Assembly: GCA_020852035.1 (NCBI GenBank)
Contig: JADZBR010000169.1
Coordinates: forward strand, 1-10,165
Length of the DNA stretch: 10,165 nucleotides
Source of the DNA: Caulobacteraceae bacterium
GTDB taxonomy: Bacteria; Pseudomonadota; Alphaproteobacteria; Caulobacterales; Caulobacteraceae
Reading direction: 5' to 3'
Program-made: the position numbers and the translations under genes
Shown here: positions 7,003 to 10,165 of the stretch, in pieces
Position numbering within the stretch: position 1 is the stretch's first letter
How the letters are laid out: each line of letters begins with the position of its first letter
The notes under the pieces: generated by a model
What the model saw: only the letters and a program-made list of their open reading frames with translations
The model's database searches: none
Told to the model about the DNA's origin: nothing

Positions 7003-8589
7003 ATGACGCTCGTGAAAACATCCTGGCGCGCTCGCGGGCTGGCCCTGATGGCGCTGGGGCTTGGACTGACTCTCGCGGCGGCGGCCGACGCCGCGCCCGC
7101 GCGGGTTCCCCTGCCCAGCGGCGCCGTCGTCGGCGTCGAGGCCGATGGCGTCCAGGCGTTCAAGGGCATTCCCTTCGCCGCGCCGCCCATCGGGTCGCTC
7201 CGCTGGCGAGCGCCGCAACCGGCCCCGGTCAGGACCCACGACCTTTCGGCCGTCGAGTTCGGACCCGCCTGCCCGCAACCGCCGCGCAGGGTGGACGCGG
7301 CCCCGGGCGGGGTGGAGCGCTTTTCACCGGCGAGCCTCAGCGAGGACTGCCTGACCCTCAACATCTGGACGACGGGCAAGGCCGGGTCGAACCGGCCGGT
7401 CATGGTCTGGATCCCCGGCGGCGCGTTCCGCGTCGGCGGGGCCTCCTTGCCCTACTACGACGGACAGGCGTTCGCGAAACAGGGCGTCGTGCTGGTCACG
7501 ATGAACTATCGGCTGGGCGCGCTGGGCTTCTTCGCCCACCCGCTGATCGTCGCGGACGCCCCGCCCGGCGAGCCGGTCGGCAACTATGGCCTGATGGATC
7601 AGATCGCGGCGCTGGAATGGGTCAAGGCCAACATCGCCGCGTTCGGCGGTGATCCGGACAACATCACCGTCTTCGGCGAATCGGCCGGCGGCGCGAGCGT
7701 GCTGCACCTGCTGGCCTCCCCCAGGGCGAAGGGGCTCTTCCAGAAGGCCATAGTGGAGTCCGGGGGCGGCTGGCAGCCGGGCGCGCCGCTGAAGGCGAAA
7801 GGCGCGGCGGATGAGGCCGCCGTCCGCCAGATCCTGGACCGCGATCCCGAAACCGCCGAGCAACTCCGCGCGCTGCCGGCCGACGCGCTGCTGGCCCTGC
7901 CCAGGGGAATCCGGTTCGGGCCGATGGTCGACGGGGTGATCCTGCCGCGCGGCGTGCGAGCGGCTTTCGCCAGCGGCCAGGTGATCGACGTCCCACTGAT
8001 CATCGGGGCGAACAGCGACGAAGCCACGCCCCTGATGGCCGGGTTCAGCAACGATCCTGACACCATCCTCGCCGAGCTCGACGAGGATGGGCGGCGCATC
8101 TACTCGGCCTTGCTTGACCGGCCGCTGGCGGCGGCGCACGCGGTCTACACCGACGCGGCCTTCGTCGCGCCGGCGCGGTGGATCGCCGGGAAGACGGCGG
8201 GCGGCGAGCCGACCTGGCTCTACCATTTCGACTATGTGCCGCAGGCCAGGCGCGAGCCGGGTGTGGGCGCCAGTCACGGCGCGGAGATTCCCTTTGTCTT
8301 CGACAGCTGGGACGCCATCCCCAGCGCCCAGGCGTTCCTGACTGAAGAGGACAGCGCGTTCGCCGCCAGGCTCAACCGCTGCTGGGCGGCGTTCGCCAGG
8401 ACGGGAAAGCCCGACTGCGGCCTCGCCTGGCCGGCCTATGACGCGACCGACGATCCCCTGCTGCTGCTGGCCGACAGGCCGAGCGTCGAGCGGGGCTTCC
8501 GAAAGCCGATGCTGGACTGGCAGGAAGCCCGCACGATCGAGCGAGCGGCCGCGAGGCGGCCGGCGGGTCCGGGGACTGAGGGCTTCTGA
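7003..8589 (+). CDS. Secreted type-B carboxylesterase
   Basis: This 528-residue alpha/beta-hydrolase of the carboxylesterase type-B (cholinesterase-like) family cleaves carboxylic esters. The triad is visible as Ser227 in GESAGG (225-230), Glu340 in GANSDEATP and His425 in GASHGAEIPFVF. The oxyanion-hole segment is WIPGGAFRVGG (136-146), and the family signature EDCLTLNIW is at 114-122. A cleavable signal peptide ends near Ala-Asp-Ala at 28-30 after a long hydrophobic run, so it acts in the periplasm or outside. ATG 7003 has GGAG eight bases upstream; the in-frame ATG at 6943 lies inside the preceding gene and would put 20 polar residues before the signal. Length is typical. FumD of Sphingopyxis, a secreted type-B esterase encoded near a TonB-dependent receptor for fumonisin breakdown, is a known parallel arrangement, but there is no sign that this enzyme shares that substrate. 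Confidence 0.94.
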   Translation: MTLVKTSWRARGLALMALGLGLTLAAAADAAPARVPLPSGAVVGVEADGVQAFKGIPFAAPPIGSLRWRAPQPAPVRTHDLSAVEFGPACPQPPRRVDAAPGGVERFSPASLSEDCLTLNIWTTGKAGSNRPVMVWIPGGAFRVGGASLPYYDGQAFAKQGVVLVTMNYRLGALGFFAHPLIVADAPPGEPVGNYGLMDQIAALEWVKANIAAFGGDPDNITVFGESAGGASVLHLLASPRAKGLFQKAIVESGGGWQPGAPLKAKGAADEAAVRQILDRDPETAEQLRALPADALLALPRGIRFGPMVDGVILPRGVRAAFASGQVIDVPLIIGANSDEATPLMAGFSNDPDTILAELDEDGRRIYSALLDRPLAAAHAVYTDAAFVAPARWIAGKTAGGEPTWLYHFDYVPQARREPGVGASHGAEIPFVFDSWDAIPSAQAFLTEEDSAFAARLNRCWAAFARTGKPDCGLAWPAYDATDDPLLLLADRPSVERGFRKPMLDWQEARTIERAAARRPAGPGTEGF

Positions 8590-8623
8590 CCCAACGGTCG
8601 GACCTGGCTGGGGGAGAGGCGAG

Positions 8624-9955
8624 ATGGCGAAAGGCGAGGAGGGCGGCGACCATGTTCGGAAACGCTCGCGGGCGAGCGCGCCGTCCCGACGGATGGTGAT
8701 CGGGGGCGCTATGGCGGCGACGGGCGCGGCGTCCGGCGCATCGGCCGGGACGGCGCCTGTCTTCGACGAAGCCGCGCTGCAGCGATATCAGGAACGCTAC
8801 GTCGGCTTTGGCGACAAGGCGTCCGGTGGCGAGGGCGACAACGCCTGCGGGGCATGGCTGGAGGGCGAACTCCGCCGGCTCGGCTACCAGGTTCGCCGGC
8901 AGGCGTTCGAGGTTCCCACATTCGAGGTTCGGCGGGCGGATCTGACAGTGGGCGCCGACCGGGCCGCGGTGATCCCTCAGGCGATCGTGACCCCTACGGG
9001 TCCCGACGGCGTGGTTGGACCGTTGAGGCCGGCCGAGGCGACCGACCTCGCCGGGGCGATCGCGCTGGTCGTATTGCCTTACGGGCGGTGGTCGGCCCTG
9101 CGCGGGCCGGTCGAGCCGCAGGTAAAGGCCGCGCTCGACAAGGGCGCTGCGGCCGTCGTCGTGGTCACCACCGGGCCCAGCGGCCGGGCGCTCGCGCTCA
9201 ACGCGCCTGTCGATCGCCCGCTGTTCGACCGGCCGGTCGCGGTGCTTGCGCCGCGCGAGGCTGCGCCGTTCGTGGCCGCCGCGCGAAGTGGCGCCACGGC
9301 CCGGTTGCATATCGAAGGTCGCGCGTCGCGGCGGCCGGCCTTCAACCTGATCGCCGACCTGAAGCGCGGAGCCGGCCGGACCCTGGTGATGTCGACGCCC
9401 CGCTCGGGCTGGTTCACCTGCGCTGGCGAGCGCGCGCCGGGCGTCGCGGTCTGGCTGGCGCTCTGCGAATGGGCCGCCGCCTCGCTACGCGGTGTCGATG
9501 TCGAGGTCCTGTGCACCAGCGGTCATGAATACGACAACGCTGGCGGCGCGGCCTATCTGGAGCACCTGGCCCCGTCGCCCGCCAGGACGGCGCTCTGGGT
9601 GCATCTGGGCGCGAACCTCGCCGCTCGCGACTGGCATGAGGTCGGTTCCGAACTGGCGCCGCTCCCGGGGGCGGACTCCCAACGCTACCTGATGTCCAGC
9701 CCGGCCTTGGTGGAATCCGCCCGCCGCGCCTTCAGGGGGCAGTCGGGCCTGGAGCAGGTCTATGAAGCGACGGCGCAAACCGCGGCGGGCGAGCTGACCA
9801 ACATCCTGCACGCCGGCTATGCCTCGGTGCTCGGCGTGTTCGGCGCCCATCGTTTGCACCATGCCCGCGAGGATGGCCTCCAGTGCATCGTCACGCCGCA
9901 CGTCCGGGCGGCGGCGGAGGCTTTCGCTCAGGTGATCGGTGGTCATTTGGCCTGA
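8624..9955 (+). CDS. M28-peptidase-like exported protein with PA domain, degenerate metal site
   Basis: This 443-residue protein resembles family M28 zinc aminopeptidases. Residues about 47-100 look like the N-terminal part of the peptidase fold (EGELRRLGYQVRRQAF). Residues about 105-235 form an inserted protease-associated-type domain (DLAGAIALVVL, then ALDKGAAAVVVV), and 240-443 resume the peptidase fold. The usual metal motifs are altered: the H-x-D position reads TPR (258-260), the bridging Asp position reads Glu269 (AGER), and the catalytic Glu-Glu pair reads His301-Glu302 (SGHEYDNAGG). A late His with Asp (HHAREDG, 412-418) remains. It may be a pseudo-enzyme or use a different site. ATG 8624 follows GGGGAGAGG and lies 34 bases after the esterase; an earlier in-frame ATG at 8438 falls inside that gene. 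The leader carries SRRMVIGGAM (21-30), a twin-arginine motif. Family assignment is by pattern only. Confidence 0.75.
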   Translation: MAKGEEGGDHVRKRSRASAPSRRMVIGGAMAATGAASGASAGTAPVFDEAALQRYQERYVGFGDKASGGEGDNACGAWLEGELRRLGYQVRRQAFEVPTFEVRRADLTVGADRAAVIPQAIVTPTGPDGVVGPLRPAEATDLAGAIALVVLPYGRWSALRGPVEPQVKAALDKGAAAVVVVTTGPSGRALALNAPVDRPLFDRPVAVLAPREAAPFVAAARSGATARLHIEGRASRRPAFNLIADLKRGAGRTLVMSTPRSGWFTCAGERAPGVAVWLALCEWAAASLRGVDVEVLCTSGHEYDNAGGAAYLEHLAPSPARTALWVHLGANLAARDWHEVGSELAPLPGADSQRYLMSSPALVESARRAFRGQSGLEQVYEATAQTAAGELTNILHAGYASVLGVFGAHRLHHAREDGLQCIVTPHVRAAAEAFAQVIGGHLA

Positions 9956-10005
9956 TCGGCCTCGCGTCGCGGCGCTGCCCTGGTCGTGAGTTCAGGCCGG
10001 TCGGC

Positions 10006-10040
10006 GCCTCGCTGCGGACGCAACGTAGAATCGGCGAGGC
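10006..10040. terminator. Weak hairpin between operon end and tRNA
   Basis: GCCTCGC at 10006-10012 pairs with GCGAGGC at 10034-10040, extendable by one wobble and one further pair, leaving a loop of about 17 bases. It lies in the 101-base gap between two convergent genes, so it could end transcription from either side. There is no T-run on either strand and the loop is long, so it is not a classical intrinsic terminator. Confidence 0.2.
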
Positions 10041-10056
10041 TTGCGGCTTGGCTTCG

Positions 10057-10132
10057 TGGCTCCCCGAGCAGGACTCGAACCTGCGACAAGCCGGTTAACA
10101 GCCGGCTGCTCTACCAACTGAGCTATCGGGGA
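10057..10132 (-). tRNA. tRNA-Asn (anticodon GTT)
   Basis: A complete 76-base tRNA is read on the minus strand. The acceptor stem TCCCCGA pairs with TCGGGGA. The D arm is GCTC-AGTTGGTA-GAGC, the anticodon arm GCCGG-CTGTTAA-CCGGC, the variable loop TTGTC and the T arm GCAGG-TTCGAGT-CCTGC. The anticodon GTT is at 10097-10099 on the plus strand, giving asparagine. The discriminator base is G, and the terminal CCA is encoded (10057-10059). A GTATAC box at 10153-10158, about 20 bases upstream, could be the -10 element; its -35 would fall beyond or at the right edge of the window. The gene is convergent with the hydrolase operon, whose last stop is 101 bases away. Confidence 0.97.
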
Positions 10133-10165
10133 ATGCTCACGAAGAGGCGGGCGTATACGCTGCGA

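Noticed and set aside
5568..7403. Minus-strand open frame of 611 codons
   Set aside because: It lies wholly opposite the DUF1254 B gene and the esterase, which have clear family motifs. Its Arg/Gly-rich, repetitive make-up is typical of antisense frames in high-GC DNA.
341..8621. Identical 11-base string GGGGAGAGGCG at 341-351 and 8611-8621
   Set aside because: Both copies sit just ahead of start codons and are best explained as purine-rich ribosome binding sites rather than a mobile or regulatory repeat.
8438..8623. Longer N-terminus for the M28-like protein from ATG 8438
   Set aside because: The extra 62 codons overlap the esterase in another frame and have shadow-like composition. ATG 8624 follows a strong ribosome site and leads into a twin-arginine signal.
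9883..10098. Plus-strand open frame of 71 codons ending in EQDSNLRQAG
   Set aside because: Its end is the reverse complement of the tRNA-Asn gene, a well-known false protein, and its start lies inside the M28-like gene in another frame.

Overview
The window is high-GC bacterial DNA, apart from an AT-richer stretch at about 110-280. It probably comes from an alphaproteobacterium of the Caulobacterales or Sphingomonadales type. The reasons are the GC-rich codon use, a TonB-dependent receptor of the 'LRGVQGALYGRNAVGGSINI' plug type common in those orders, and the abundance of exported hydrolases. This placement is inference; no taxonomic marker beyond one tRNA is present.

Layout: positions 1-352 hold no convincing gene. 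They contain an AT-rich control region with a 22-base imperfect direct repeat (188-209 and 258-279). Six genes then follow on the + strand with gaps of only 19-38 bases, so they look like one operon. They encode a TonB-dependent outer-membrane receptor (353-2596), a DUF1254/DUF1214 protein (2616-3926), a formylglycine sulfatase (3964-5571), a second DUF1254/DUF1214 protein (5610-6971), a type-B carboxylesterase (7003-8589) and an M28-peptidase-like protein with a protease-associated domain (8624-9955). A 101-base gap with a weak hairpin separates the last gene from a complete tRNA-Asn(GTT) gene on the minus strand (10057-10132), which points back at the operon.

How the genes may work together: every one of the six products carries an export signal. 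The receptor has a signal peptide and a beta-barrel end. Three products have twin-arginine-type leaders, the sulfatase has a lipobox, and the esterase has a Sec-type leader. The simplest reading is a scavenging system in which the receptor imports a small molecule, or a piece of a larger one, across the outer membrane, and envelope enzymes strip sulfate esters and carboxyl esters from it. The two DUF1254 proteins have no assigned reaction, and the M28-like protein has lost most of the expected zinc ligands. The core chemistry of the locus is therefore partly unknown. No glycosidase, SusD-like protein, inner-membrane transporter or regulator lies within the window, so the substrate cannot be named from this sequence.
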